From Paraburkholderia sp. BL25I1N1 (lineage in GTDB: Bacteria; Pseudomonadota; Gammaproteobacteria; Burkholderiales; Burkholderiaceae): a stretch of 64,000 nucleotides of DNA. The notes beneath the pieces are model-generated. The model was not told the origin of the DNA and did not search any database. It saw nothing but the letters and a program-made list of their open reading frames with translations. The position numbers and the translations under genes are program-made. This document shows positions 7,838-16,815 of this stretch, piece after piece. The DNA lies in assembly GCF_003002025.1 (NCBI RefSeq), contig NZ_PVZB01000001.1, positions 310,001 to 374,000 of the forward strand, read 5' to 3'. Each line of letters begins with the position of its first letter. The stretch's first letter is position 1.

Positions 7838-10800
7838 ATGCAAGCAAAGAACGAAGAAGCCGTTACGCACTTGCTGAACGATGTCGTCGAATTTGCACGA
7901 GGGCGATTGCCCGAGCCAACCTTCAAGGTCGTCGAGACCTTTCTGCGGCACTACTACGATTTCGTCGACGCCGACGACCTGCAAAGCCGCTCGATTGCCG
8001 ATCTCTACGGCGCGGCACTCGCGCACTGGCAAACGGCGCAACGCTTCGTGCCGGGCGCCGAACGGCTGCGCGTCTATAACCCGATTCTCGAACAGCACGG
8101 CTGGCACTCCGATCACACGGTGATCGAGATCGTCAATGACGACATGCCGTTTCTGGTCGATTCCGTCTCGATGGCGGTCAACCGGCAGGGCCTCGCGCTG
8201 CATTCCGTCGTGCATCCGGTGTTTCGCATCTGGCGCGCGCCCGACGGCAGTATCGCGCGCTTGATCCAGGGCGCCGAAGAAGCCAGCGATACGCGTTCGC
8301 AGTTGACGTCGTTCATCCACTTCGAAGTGGACCGTTGCGGCGACGCCGCAAAACTCGACGCGCTGCGTGACGAAATCGCGAAGGTGCTGCGCGACGTGCG
8401 GGCGGCCGTCGAAGACTGGCCGAAGATCGTCGAACTCGCGCGCGTCACGATCAAAGGCATGAAAGCCGGCGAGGGCGGACCGGAAGGTCTGGAAGCCCGC
8501 GCGTTTCTCGAATGGATGGTGGCCGATCATTTCACCTTTCTCGGCCAGCGCGACTACGAACTGGTGCAGCACGACATCGGCTACGGTCTGCGCGCGGTGC
8601 CGGGTTCGGGTCTGGGCATTCTGCGCGATGCATTGCGGCCCGCCGGTGCCGCCGAGATCACGCCCTTGCCGCCGGCCGCGGCCGAGATCATTTCAGGGTC
8701 GTCGCCGATCTTTCTGACCAAGGCCAATTCACGGGCCACCGTGCACCGGCCGGGCTATCTGGACTATGTCGGCATCAAGCTGACCGGCGCGGACGGCAAG
8801 GTGACCGGCGAGCGGCGCTTCATCGGCCTCTATACGTCGACGGCCTATTTCGTGTCGGCCGCCGAGATTCCGATCGTGCGGCGCAAATGCGCGAATATCG
8901 TGAGACGAGCCGGTTTCTTGCCGAAAGGTCATCTGGCGAAATCGCTGGTCACGGTGCTCGAAACCTATCCACGTGACGAGCTGTTTCAGGCCGAAGAGAG
9001 TCAGCTCTACGATATCGCGCTAGGCGTGCTGCGTTTGCAGGAGCATCAGCGCACCCGGCTGTTCGTACGGCGCGACCGTTTTGACCGTTTCGTGTCGTGT
9101 CTCGTGTTCGTGCCGCGCGACAAGTACAACACCGACCTGCGTCAGCGCATTGCGAATTTGCTGGTCGACGCATTCAACGGCGAGAGTGTCGAGTTCACGC
9201 CCTTGCTGTCGGAGTCGACGCTGGCGCGCATTCACTTCGTGGTGCACGCGAAGCCGGGCGGCATGCCCAACGTCGATACGCGCGAACTGGAATCGCGGCT
9301 CGTGCAGGTCGCACGCCGCTGGCAGGACGATCTCGCCGACGCCTTGCTCGACGCCTTCGGCGAAGAGCAGGGCAACCGTCTGCTGCAACACTACAGCGAT
9401 TCTTTTCCCCCCGGCTATCGCGACGACTATCCTGCCCGCACGGCGGTGCGCGATATCGAACTGATCGAACGCGTGCAAGGCAGCGAGCGGCTTGCCATGA
9501 ACCTGTACCGCCCGATCGAATCGGGCCCGCGCGCGTTTCGCTTCAAGGTGTATCGCGCGGGGTTGCCGATCGCCTTGTCGCGCAGTTTGCCGATGCTCGA
9601 ACATCTCGGCGTGCGTGTCGATGAAGAGCGGCCCTATCTGATCGAGGCGCTGGGCGCGACGCCCGCATGGATTCACGACTTCGGGCTCGAACTCGCTGAC
9701 GACGCGGAGTTCGACATTGAGCGCGTCAAAGATCTCTTTGAAGAGGCCTTCGAAAAGGTCTGGACCGGCGCGATCGAAAGCGATGACTTCAATCGCCTCG
9801 TGTTGCGCGCGCAATTGAATGCGCGCGAGGTGACGATCCTGCGCGCGTACGCCAAGTATCTGCGGCAGGTCGGCTCGACCTTCAGCGACGCGTATATCGA
9901 GCGCGCGGTGACCGGCAATCCGGCGATCGCGCGCATGCTGGTCGAACTGTTCGTGGCCCGCTTCAATCCGGTATTGGGTGAGACGCGCGAGGCGCGCGTC
10001 GACGGCTGGCTCCATACGATCGACAGTGCGCTTGACCAGGTGCCGAATCTCGACGAAGACCGCATACTGCGGCAATTTCTCGGCGTCATCAAAGCGACCA
10101 AGCGCACGAACTACTATCGCTTCGATGCCGACGGACATCCGAAGCCGTATCTCTCCTTCAAGTTCGATCCCGCGCAAGTGCCCGGCTTGCCCGAGCCGAA
10201 ACCGATGTTCGAAATCTGGGTGTACTCGCCTCGCGTGGAAGGCGTGCATTTGCGTGGCGGCCGCGTAGCGCGCGGCGGTTTGCGCTGGTCGGACCGGCGC
10301 GAGGACTTCCGCACGGAAGTGTTGGGCCTGATGAAGGCGCAGATGGTGAAGAACGTGGTGATCGTGCCGGTCGGTTCGAAAGGCGGCTTCGTCGTGAAGA
10401 ATCCGCCGCCGCAAACCGAACGCGACGCGTGGTTGCGCGAAGGCATTGCGTGTTATCAGACCTTCCTGCGCGGCCTGCTCGACGTGACCGACAATCTCGC
10501 CGGCACGACTATCGTGCCGCCGCCCGACGTAGTGCGCCACGATCCCGACGATCCCTATCTGGTGGTCGCGGCGGACAAAGGCACGGCCACGTTCTCCGAC
10601 TACGCGAACGCGATCTCGCAAGAATATGGCTTCTGGCTCGACGATGCGTTTGCCTCGGGCGGCTCGGTCGGTTACGACCACAAAAAAATGGCCATCACCG
10701 CGCGCGGTGCGTGGGAGTCAGTTAAGCGGCACTTCCGCGAAATGGGTGTGGATACGCAGACCATGGACTTCACGGTGGTCGGCGTGGGCGATATGTCGGG

Positions 10801-12679
10801 CGATGTGTTCGGCAACGGCATGCTGCTGTCACCGCATATCAAGCTCGTGGCCGCGTTCGATCATCGGCATATTTTTCTCGATCCGAATCCCGATCCGGCG
10901 GTCAGTCTTGCCGAGCGCGGGCGTCTATTCGTTCTCGACCGTTCGAGTTGGGCAGACTACGATCCTTCGCTGATCTCGGCGGGCGGCGGCGTGTTTCCGC
11001 GCAGCGCCAAGACCATTCCGCTCTCGCCGGCGGTGCAGTCGGTGCTCGGCATCAGCGCGCCGGCGCTCGCGCCCGCTGAACTGATGCGCGCGATCCTGCA
11101 GGCGCCGGTCGATCTGCTGTACAACGGCGGCATCGGCACGTATGTGAAGGCGAGCCGCGAAACACATCTGCAAGTCGGCGACCGTGCCAACGACGCGATC
11201 CGTGTCAACGGTTCCGACCTGCGATGCAAGGTCGTGGCCGAAGGCGGCAATCTCGGGCTCACGCAACTCGGGCGCATCGAGTTCGCACAGCGGGGCGGCC
11301 GCATCAATACCGATGCGATCGACAATTCCGCTGGCGTGGATTGCTCGGACCACGAGGTCAACATCAAGATTCTGCTGGGCCTGGTCGTCTCCGACGGCGA
11401 GATGACGGAGAAGCAACGCAACGCGCTGCTCGCCGACATGACCGACGAAGTCGGCGTGCTCGTGCTGCAGGACAATTACTACCAGACGCAGGCGCTGTCG
11501 ATTGCGGGCCGCTACGGCGTTGAATTGCTCGATGCGGAAGCGCGCCTGATGCGCTACCTCGAACGCGCGGGGCGGCTCAATCGCGTGATCGAGTTTCTGC
11601 CGACCGACGAAGAAGTCGCCGAACGGCAGGCCGCGAGACAAGGGCTCACCACGCCGGAGCGCGCCGTGCTGCTCGCCTACAGCAAGATGTGGCTGTACGA
11701 CGCGCTGCTCGAATCGTCCATGCCGGAAGATCCGCTCGTCAGCGACATGCTGGTGGAGTATTTTCCGAAACCGTTGCGGCAGCGCTTCAGCGACCCGATG
11801 CAGCGCCACCCGCTGCGCCGTGAAATTCTCGCGACGCATCTGACCAATGCACTCGTGAATCGCGTGGGTTGCGAGTTCGTGCACAGGCTGATGGAAGAAA
11901 CCGATGCACAGCCGGGCGACATTGTGCGGGCCATCATCATGGCGCGTGACGTGTTCAATCTCGACGATGTGTGGCGCAGTATCGACGCGCTCGACAACCG
12001 TGTCGCCGACGACATCCAGGCGCGCATGTTCGTCGAAGTCGCACGGCTGGTCGAGCGCTCGGCGCTGTGGTTTCTGCGGCAATTGCAATCGGGCGCGGTC
12101 AGCGACCGCGACGTGGCCGGCCTGCTCGCGCGTTGCCGCGACGCGGCGCAACGCCTTGCGCCGCAATGGCCCGCGCTGTTGCCGAACGCCGATCTCGAAG
12201 CGCTCTCCGAGCGGCAGCGCGTATTCGCGGACGCCGGCGTGGATAGCGAGCTGGCGGTGCGAATCGCGAGCGGCGAGATCTCGGCTGCGTTACTCGATAT
12301 CGCCGAAGTGTCGTCCACCTGCGGGCGCAGTCTCGAACTGGTGGCCGGCGTCTATTTCGCGCTCGGCACGCTGCTCAGTTCGAGCTGGATCAGCGAGCGC
12401 GCGGCCGCGTTGCCGGCGCCCACGCATTGGGACATGCTGGCGCGCGCCACGGCGGTGGCCGACATCGCGCGTCTCAAACGCGCGTTGACGACGAGCGCAT
12501 TGGCCGACGCCGATGAAGCCTCCACGCCCGAGGCGCTGGTCGAGGCATGGCGTGAGAAGCGCACCGCGCAACTGGAACGCTACGAGCGCCTGCTGGCTGA
12601 CCTTCGGGCCACCGGCGGTGCGAGCCTGTCCATGCTGCTGGTGATCGTGCGTGAAATGGCGGCGCTCGAAAGGGCATAA
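7838..12679 (+). CDS. Large NAD-specific glutamate dehydrogenase
   Basis: The 1,613-residue enzyme belongs to the very large (about 180 kDa) bacterial NAD-GDH class that oxidises glutamate to 2-oxoglutarate and ammonia. The N-terminal half (residues 1-700) carries the ACT-like regulatory regions; the catalytic part includes RGGLRWSDRREDFRTE, the lysine-containing GSKGGFVVKNPP, the nucleotide-binding segment GVGDMSGDVFGNGM and VAEGGNLGLTQLGR. The ATG at 7838 is chosen over the in-frame start at 7751 because GGGGGAG sits directly upstream. It stands alone, 169 bases after the hydrolase gene. Its role is probably glutamate catabolism, and it would also serve glutamate derived from the hydroxyproline route. 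Confidence 0.95.
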   Translation: MQAKNEEAVTHLLNDVVEFARGRLPEPTFKVVETFLRHYYDFVDADDLQSRSIADLYGAALAHWQTAQRFVPGAERLRVYNPILEQHGWHSDHTVIEIVNDDMPFLVDSVSMAVNRQGLALHSVVHPVFRIWRAPDGSIARLIQGAEEASDTRSQLTSFIHFEVDRCGDAAKLDALRDEIAKVLRDVRAAVEDWPKIVELARVTIKGMKAGEGGPEGLEARAFLEWMVADHFTFLGQRDYELVQHDIGYGLRAVPGSGLGILRDALRPAGAAEITPLPPAAAEIISGSSPIFLTKANSRATVHRPGYLDYVGIKLTGADGKVTGERRFIGLYTSTAYFVSAAEIPIVRRKCANIVRRAGFLPKGHLAKSLVTVLETYPRDELFQAEESQLYDIALGVLRLQEHQRTRLFVRRDRFDRFVSCLVFVPRDKYNTDLRQRIANLLVDAFNGESVEFTPLLSESTLARIHFVVHAKPGGMPNVDTRELESRLVQVARRWQDDLADALLDAFGEEQGNRLLQHYSDSFPPGYRDDYPARTAVRDIELIERVQGSERLAMNLYRPIESGPRAFRFKVYRAGLPIALSRSLPMLEHLGVRVDEERPYLIEALGATPAWIHDFGLELADDAEFDIERVKDLFEEAFEKVWTGAIESDDFNRLVLRAQLNAREVTILRAYAKYLRQVGSTFSDAYIERAVTGNPAIARMLVELFVARFNPVLGETREARVDGWLHTIDSALDQVPNLDEDRILRQFLGVIKATKRTNYYRFDADGHPKPYLSFKFDPAQVPGLPEPKPMFEIWVYSPRVEGVHLRGGRVARGGLRWSDRREDFRTEVLGLMKAQMVKNVVIVPVGSKGGFVVKNPPPQTERDAWLREGIACYQTFLRGLLDVTDNLAGTTIVPPPDVVRHDPDDPYLVVAADKGTATFSDYANAISQEYGFWLDDAFASGGSVGYDHKKMAITARGAWESVKRHFREMGVDTQTMDFTVVGVGDMSGDVFGNGMLLSPHIKLVAAFDHRHIFLDPNPDPAVSLAERGRLFVLDRSSWADYDPSLISAGGGVFPRSAKTIPLSPAVQSVLGISAPALAPAELMRAILQAPVDLLYNGGIGTYVKASRETHLQVGDRANDAIRVNGSDLRCKVVAEGGNLGLTQLGRIEFAQRGGRINTDAIDNSAGVDCSDHEVNIKILLGLVVSDGEMTEKQRNALLADMTDEVGVLVLQDNYYQTQALSIAGRYGVELLDAEARLMRYLERAGRLNRVIEFLPTDEEVAERQAARQGLTTPERAVLLAYSKMWLYDALLESSMPEDPLVSDMLVEYFPKPLRQRFSDPMQRHPLRREILATHLTNALVNRVGCEFVHRLMEETDAQPGDIVRAIIMARDVFNLDDVWRSIDALDNRVADDIQARMFVEVARLVERSALWFLRQLQSGAVSDRDVAGLLARCRDAAQRLAPQWPALLPNADLEALSERQRVFADAGVDSELAVRIASGEISAALLDIAEVSSTCGRSLELVAGVYFALGTLLSSSWISERAAALPAPTHWDMLARATAVADIARLKRALTTSALADADEASTPEALVEAWREKRTAQLERYERLLADLRATGGASLSMLLVIVREMAALERA

Positions 12680-12834
12680 CGAGGCTTGAGGCGAGGGAAG
12701 GCGAACGAGGTAGAGCGCAAGCGGAGCACGTTGCAAACAACACCCGGGTTGGACGCATGCCGCCCGGCATGCCCATAATACGGGCTGTTGCCCATCGAAA
12801 GCTCTTTGCAAACTCACGGACGCCTTCCACGACG

Positions 12835-13740
12835 ATGAAAGAAGAATCGCCGAAAGCCATTTTCTACGCGCTCGCCGCCAACCTCGGCATTGCCATCTGC
12901 AAGTTCGCCGCCGCCGCGTTCACCGGTTCAGGTTCGATGTTCGCCGAGGCCATCCACTCCACCGCCGACTGCGGCAATCAATTGCTGCTGCTGTTCGGTC
13001 TGCGCGAAGCGCGCAAGCCGGCGAGCCCGCTGCATCCCATGGGCGGCGGGCGCGAGATCAACTTCTACTCGCTGCTGGTCGCGCTTCTGCTGTTCTTTGT
13101 CGGCGGCGCGTTCTCGGTGTATGAGGGCGTGCATCGTCTGTTCGTGCACGAGCCGTTGCAGTATGCCTACGTAGCGCTGGCGGTGCTCGGCGTGTCCGTG
13201 GTGTTGGAGGCGCTGTCCTTGTGGGGCGCCGTCAAGGAAATCCGCAAGACGCATCCCGACAAAAGTATGTGGCGCTGGTTTCGGGAGACGCGCGAATCCG
13301 AGCTGCTGGTGGTAGCGGGCGAGGATATCGCCGCGCTGGCGGGCCTGGCGATAGCCTTCGTGGCCGTGCTGCTCACCATGATGACCGGCAATCCTGTCTA
13401 CGACGCGCTGGGGTCCATCGGCGTCGGCGTATTGCTCATGGTGATCGCGTGGCTGGTGGCGCGTGAAGTGAAGTCGATGATCGTCGGCGAATCGGCGAGC
13501 CCTGAAGTGCGGCGCGCGATCGAGGCGCATCTGCGCGGGCGCACCGAGATTCGCAGCATCGTCAATATGATTACGCTGCAGTGGGGGCGTCATGTGGTGG
13601 TGGCCGTGCAGGCGGAAATGATCGACTACGCGAGCGGCCGCGCCATGGTCGATGCGATCAACGTGATCGAAGCGGACTTGCAGGCCACGTTCCCGCAAGT
13701 CCGCTGGGTGTTCTTCGAACCGGAAGTGCCGCGCGTTTGA
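12835..13740 (+). CDS. Cation diffusion facilitator (CDF) family metal transporter
   Basis: The 301-residue membrane protein has the CDF pattern: about six hydrophobic segments, the metal-site block HSTADCGNQ in the second segment and GEDIAALAGLA in the fifth, followed by a soluble C-terminal dimer domain of about 90 residues. It probably exports Zn2+, Fe2+ or Mn2+ in exchange for protons. The ATG at 12835 gives a normal CDF N-terminus (MKEESPKAIFYALAAN); no strong ribosome site is visible, and an in-frame ATG at 12757 is the alternative. It converges with the aldo/keto reductase gene. Confidence 0.87.
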   Translation: MKEESPKAIFYALAANLGIAICKFAAAAFTGSGSMFAEAIHSTADCGNQLLLLFGLREARKPASPLHPMGGGREINFYSLLVALLLFFVGGAFSVYEGVHRLFVHEPLQYAYVALAVLGVSVVLEALSLWGAVKEIRKTHPDKSMWRWFRETRESELLVVAGEDIAALAGLAIAFVAVLLTMMTGNPVYDALGSIGVGVLLMVIAWLVAREVKSMIVGESASPEVRRAIEAHLRGRTEIRSIVNMITLQWGRHVVVAVQAEMIDYASGRAMVDAINVIEADLQATFPQVRWVFFEPEVPRV

Positions 13741-13756
13741 GCGGCACGTCTACGGC

Positions 13757-14737
13757 TTATTCGAAGCCCGTCACCGCATGCGGCACATACAACTCTTCGA
13801 GCCGGCCGATTTCCTCCGCGCTTAAGTTGAGTGAAAGCGCGGCTACCGCATCGTCGAGATGATGCAGTTTGGTCGCGCCGACGATCGGCGCGGTGATCGG
13901 CTTCTTCTGCAACACCCACGCGAGCGCGACCTGTGCACGCGGCACGCCGCGCTCGCTGGCGATCTGGCTGACCCGTTCGACAATCCGGCGATCGGCGTCT
14001 TCCGTCTGCGCGTAAAGCGTGCGGCCGAATTCGTCGGTCTCGGAGCGCGCGCTTTCGGTGCTCCAGTCGCGCGTCAGACGGCCGCGCGCGAGCGGGCTCC
14101 ATGGAATCACGCCGATACCTTCGCTTTCGCACAGCGGCAGCATTTCGCGCTCTTCCTCGCGGTAAAGAAGATTGACGTAGTTCTGCATTGTCACGAAGCG
14201 CGTCCAGCCGTTCTTCTCAGCCACATGCAACGCCTTGGCGAACTGCCACGCATACATGGACGATGCGCCGATGTAGCGCGCCTTACCGGCCTTCACGACG
14301 TCGTGCAACGCTTCCATGGTTTCCTCGATCGGCGTGCCATAGTCCCAGCGGTGGATCTGATACAGGTCCACGTAGTCCGTGCCGAGGCGCCGCAGGCTGT
14401 GGTCGATCTCCGACATGATCGCCTTGCGCGACAGGCCGGCGCCGTTCGGGCCCGGATGCATGCGGCTATTCACCTTGGTGGCCAGCACGATCTCGTCGCG
14501 CTTCGCAAAGTCCTTGAGCGCGCGGCCGACGATTTCCTCGCTCGTGCCGTCGGAATACACGTTCGCGGTGTCGAAAAAGTTGATGCCGTAGTCGAGCGCC
14601 TGCTTGATGAAGGGACGCGCGGCTTCGTCGTCCAGCGACCACGGATGGGTGCCGCGAGACGGCACGCCGTAGCTCATGCAGCCGAGACAAAGACGCGATA
14701 CATCGAGGCCGGTGCGGCCGAGTTTCACATAGTCCAT
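13757..14737 (-). CDS. Aldo/keto reductase
   Basis: The 326-residue protein has the AKR barrel and catalytic tetrad: Asp and Tyr in FFDTANVYSDG, Lys in VLATKVN and His in YQIHRWD. The NADPH-binding C-terminal segment ITAPIVGATKLHHL is present. It resembles the YajO/Tas-type AKRs that reduce small aldehydes. The start is supported by AGGAG about eight bases upstream. It is transcribed alone, and the physiological substrate is unknown. Confidence 0.88.
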   Translation of the reverse strand: MDYVKLGRTGLDVSRLCLGCMSYGVPSRGTHPWSLDDEAARPFIKQALDYGINFFDTANVYSDGTSEEIVGRALKDFAKRDEIVLATKVNSRMHPGPNGAGLSRKAIMSEIDHSLRRLGTDYVDLYQIHRWDYGTPIEETMEALHDVVKAGKARYIGASSMYAWQFAKALHVAEKNGWTRFVTMQNYVNLLYREEEREMLPLCESEGIGVIPWSPLARGRLTRDWSTESARSETDEFGRTLYAQTEDADRRIVERVSQIASERGVPRAQVALAWVLQKKPITAPIVGATKLHHLDDAVAALSLNLSAEEIGRLEELYVPHAVTGFE

Positions 14738-14971
14738 CGAGGTGCTCCTGTTATGAAGTGCACAAAGCCGGTGCGCTGCGGACTATCGATTATAAGAAAA
14801 CGCCGAAGAACGCGTACTGCGCCCAGTTGCATGCCTCTCCGGACAGTGCCCGGAAGCGTGGACCGATGGTGCATCGCGTAGTGGAAAATAATTTCTTCGC
14901 ATCTATACTTCTTTCGGCCTGAAAAGCAGCACTCTTTCCCAACCTGCATCACAAGCGAAAGGAAGATCACG

Positions 14972-16045
14972 ATGCTGACTCGCTCACTCGGCGCCGTCTG
15001 CGCCATTACCCTCGCGGCATGTGCGGCCCTATCGTCCGGGCCGGCCAGCGCGGATGACAACGACGGTTTCTCGCGCGGCGACGGCGGCTCGCACGGCCAG
15101 CCCGTCAAGGTGATGATCATTTCGATGTTCGGGCCGGAGGGGCAGGTGTGGCTCGACAACCTCGGGCCATGGCGCGAGATTGCGGTGGACGGCCTGTCGC
15201 CCGATTACCCGACCGTCCACTGCAACCGGCAAGACGTGTGCGTGATGACCACCGGCATGGGACACACCAACGCTGCTGCATCGATCATGGCGCTGACGTT
15301 CTCGCCGCGTTTCGATTTGCGGCGTACGTACTTCATGGTGGCCGGCATTGCCGGGATCGACCCGCAGCAGGGCACGGTGGGCTCCGCCGCATGGGCGAAA
15401 TATCTGGTCGACTTCGGGATTCAATGGGAGATCGACGGGCGCGAGATTCCGCCCAACTGGAATACCGGCTACCTCGGCATCAACACGAAGAGTCCGTCGG
15501 ATAAGCCGCCGCTCGACTACCGCACTGAAGTGTTCCAGTTGAACACGCGGCTCGCGAATACGGCGTTCGCATTGTCTCGCCACGTGACGCTGTCCGATAA
15601 CGCGCAGGCTCAGGCCGCGCGGGCCAAGTATTCGTATGCACCGGCAAACCGTCCGCCGACCGTTATTCAATGCGATACGCTCGCGGGCGATACGTGGTGG
15701 TCAGGCACACTGCTTGGGCAGCGAGCCCGCGACTGGACCAAAATCCTGACCGATGAAAAAGGTGTCTACTGCACGACGCAGCAAGAGGACAACGCTACCT
15801 ACGAAGCGCTCAAACGCGCGGCTTCGGTACACAAGGTGGATTTGAATCGTGTTGCCGTGTTGCGCGCGGGCTCCGATTTCGACCGGCCCTACGACGGGCA
15901 GACGAGTGCGGACAACCTGCTGAACTACGCCGCGCAAGGCGGCTTTACGATCGCTATCCAGAACCTGTTTCTCGCGGGCAATCCGCTCGTGCAGGATATC
16001 TCCACGCACTGGGGCGAGTGGCGTGACGGCGTGCCGAGGCGCTAG
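14972..16045 (+). CDS. Purine nucleoside permease-like protein (NUP family)
   Basis: The 357-residue secreted protein begins with a signal peptide (about residues 1-27, ending ASA before DDND). The mature protein matches the NUP family (fungal purine nucleoside permease, structurally a nucleoside phosphorylase fold): VKVMIISMFGPEGQVW, VMTTGMGHTNAAASIMAL and YFMVAGIAGIDPQQG are characteristic. Despite the name, a periplasmic nucleoside-binding or cleaving role is likely in bacteria (inference). The ribosome site AAAGGAAG precedes the ATG. A 27-base palindrome follows the gene. Confidence 0.8.
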   Translation: MLTRSLGAVCAITLAACAALSSGPASADDNDGFSRGDGGSHGQPVKVMIISMFGPEGQVWLDNLGPWREIAVDGLSPDYPTVHCNRQDVCVMTTGMGHTNAAASIMALTFSPRFDLRRTYFMVAGIAGIDPQQGTVGSAAWAKYLVDFGIQWEIDGREIPPNWNTGYLGINTKSPSDKPPLDYRTEVFQLNTRLANTAFALSRHVTLSDNAQAQAARAKYSYAPANRPPTVIQCDTLAGDTWWSGTLLGQRARDWTKILTDEKGVYCTTQQEDNATYEALKRAASVHKVDLNRVAVLRAGSDFDRPYDGQTSADNLLNYAAQGGFTIAIQNLFLAGNPLVQDISTHWGEWRDGVPRR

Positions 16046-16063
16046 GTCTCTGCAAATGTGACT

Positions 16064-16090
16064 GTGCCCGCGGACCAGGTCCGCGGGCAC
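16064..16090. terminator. Strong palindrome between convergent genes
   Basis: A perfect 13-base inverted repeat (GTGCCCGCGGACC, one base, then its complement) lies 19 bases after the permease stop and 20 bases after the stop of the 24-codon ORF on the other strand. In RNA it folds as a 12-base stem with a three-base loop. It lacks a clear U tract on either strand, so it may block convergent transcripts or act through Rho rather than as a textbook terminator. Confidence 0.5.
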
Positions 16091-16109
16091 TCGCTGCTAC
16101 TTTCGACAT

Positions 16110-16184
16110 TTAGTGTTGCGGCGCGCGATACGGCGTCCACACAGGGGTGTCGGTGTCCCAATTGTCGAGTTCCGAGGGTGTCAT
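16110..16184 (-). CDS. Putative 24-residue peptide, unrecognised
   Basis: This short frame starts at an ATG with AAGGAG seven bases upstream, an unusually good ribosome site for this window, and ends at TAA. The peptide starts MTPSELDNWDTD and ends TPYRAPQH; it has two Trp, one Tyr, four Asp and three Thr, no Cys and no hydrophobic segment. It is downstream of and co-directional with the DUF4148 gene (84 bases), separated by a 10-base inverted repeat. It resembles no leader or precursor I can name: PqqA has a spaced Glu/Tyr pattern that is absent. It may be a real small protein; conservation data would decide. Confidence 0.45.
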   Translation of the reverse strand: MTPSELDNWDTDTPVWTPYRAPQH

Positions 16185-16219
16185 GATGAGCTCCTTTTTG
16201 AAGAGTGCATGAATGGCGT

Positions 16220-16256
16220 CGCAATGATTATTTCTTTTGGAAACCGAATCATTGCG
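16220..16256. repeat. Inverted repeat between DUF4148 and the 24-codon ORF
   Basis: CGCAATGATT (16220-16229) and AATCATTGCG (16247-16256) form a perfect 10-base inverted repeat with a 17-base loop. It lies in the 83-base gap between the two minus-strand genes and has no U tract, so it is more likely an mRNA processing or stability element, or a protein-binding site, than a terminator. Confidence 0.5.
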
Positions 16257-16267
16257 GCACTCTGGTT

Positions 16268-16573
16268 TTACTGTCCGTTGGCCACGCGCGTAACGTCGCC
16301 GCTCGTGCCTTCCTGCAGCGCGATGCGGGCTGCCTGAGTTTGACCGATCAGGCCTTTATTCGGGTACGTCGTGCGATTGAGCGAGGGCAGCGAGCCGTCG
16401 CGATAGGCTGCGACGAGTTCGGCCTTCACTTCTTCGCGCGATTTCGCGGTAGTGCTCGGCGTGGGTTGCGTTTCGTATGTACCTGCGCGGCCAATTCCGC
16501 CGCCGCCTTGTGCGAACGCCGGAGCGCTCACGATCAGCGAAAGAGCCAGACCTGCTAAGAGATTGCGTTTCAT
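16268..16573 (-). CDS. DUF4148 secreted protein
   Basis: The 101-residue protein has a signal peptide (MKRNLLAGLALSLIVSAPAF, cleavage after AFA near residue 21) and the DUF4148 core: SREEVKAELVAAYRDGSLP, a lysine-containing turn and an Ala-rich end. DUF4148 proteins are abundant small periplasmic proteins of Burkholderiaceae with no known function. AGGAG lies just upstream of the ATG. A 24-codon frame follows on the same strand. Confidence 0.85.
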   Translation of the reverse strand: MKRNLLAGLALSLIVSAPAFAQGGGGIGRAGTYETQPTPSTTAKSREEVKAELVAAYRDGSLPSLNRTTYPNKGLIGQTQAARIALQEGTSGDVTRVANGQ

Positions 16574-16730
16574 GATTCACTCCTGTCGATTCGTTTGCAG
16601 CACGAGCGGCGCTGCGACAGGGTGAAATGTAGACTTCGAGGCAGTGCGGATAAACCGCACTTTCGCGAAATGAATTGTCGCGATTCCAGAACAATCGCGC
16701 CGACATTAGGTGAAACGCCTTGCCGGCGTT

Positions 16731-16767
16731 GCCGCAAAAAGAAAACCGCGGCATTAGAGCCGCGGTT
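16731..16767 (-). terminator. Intrinsic terminator of the LysR gene
   Basis: On the minus strand, AACCGCGGC-tctaat-GCCGCGGTT (9-base stem, six-base loop; 16767-16744) is followed by TTCTTTTT. It lies about 50 bases after the LysR stop codon and ends that single-gene transcript. Confidence 0.8.
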
Positions 16768-16815
16768 GGAATTCACTGTTCCAGATTCTGCGCTTCAAAC
16801 TTCAATTTGCGCGAA

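Noticed and set aside
9020..10681. A 553-codon open frame on the minus strand
   Set aside because: It is the antisense of the glutamate dehydrogenase gene; its Arg/His/Gln-rich product is typical of a high-GC shadow and has no ribosome site.
16110..16184. PqqA-type redox cofactor precursor
   Set aside because: The 24-residue peptide lacks the spaced Glu and Tyr that PQQ enzymes join, and no radical-SAM or pqq gene lies near.
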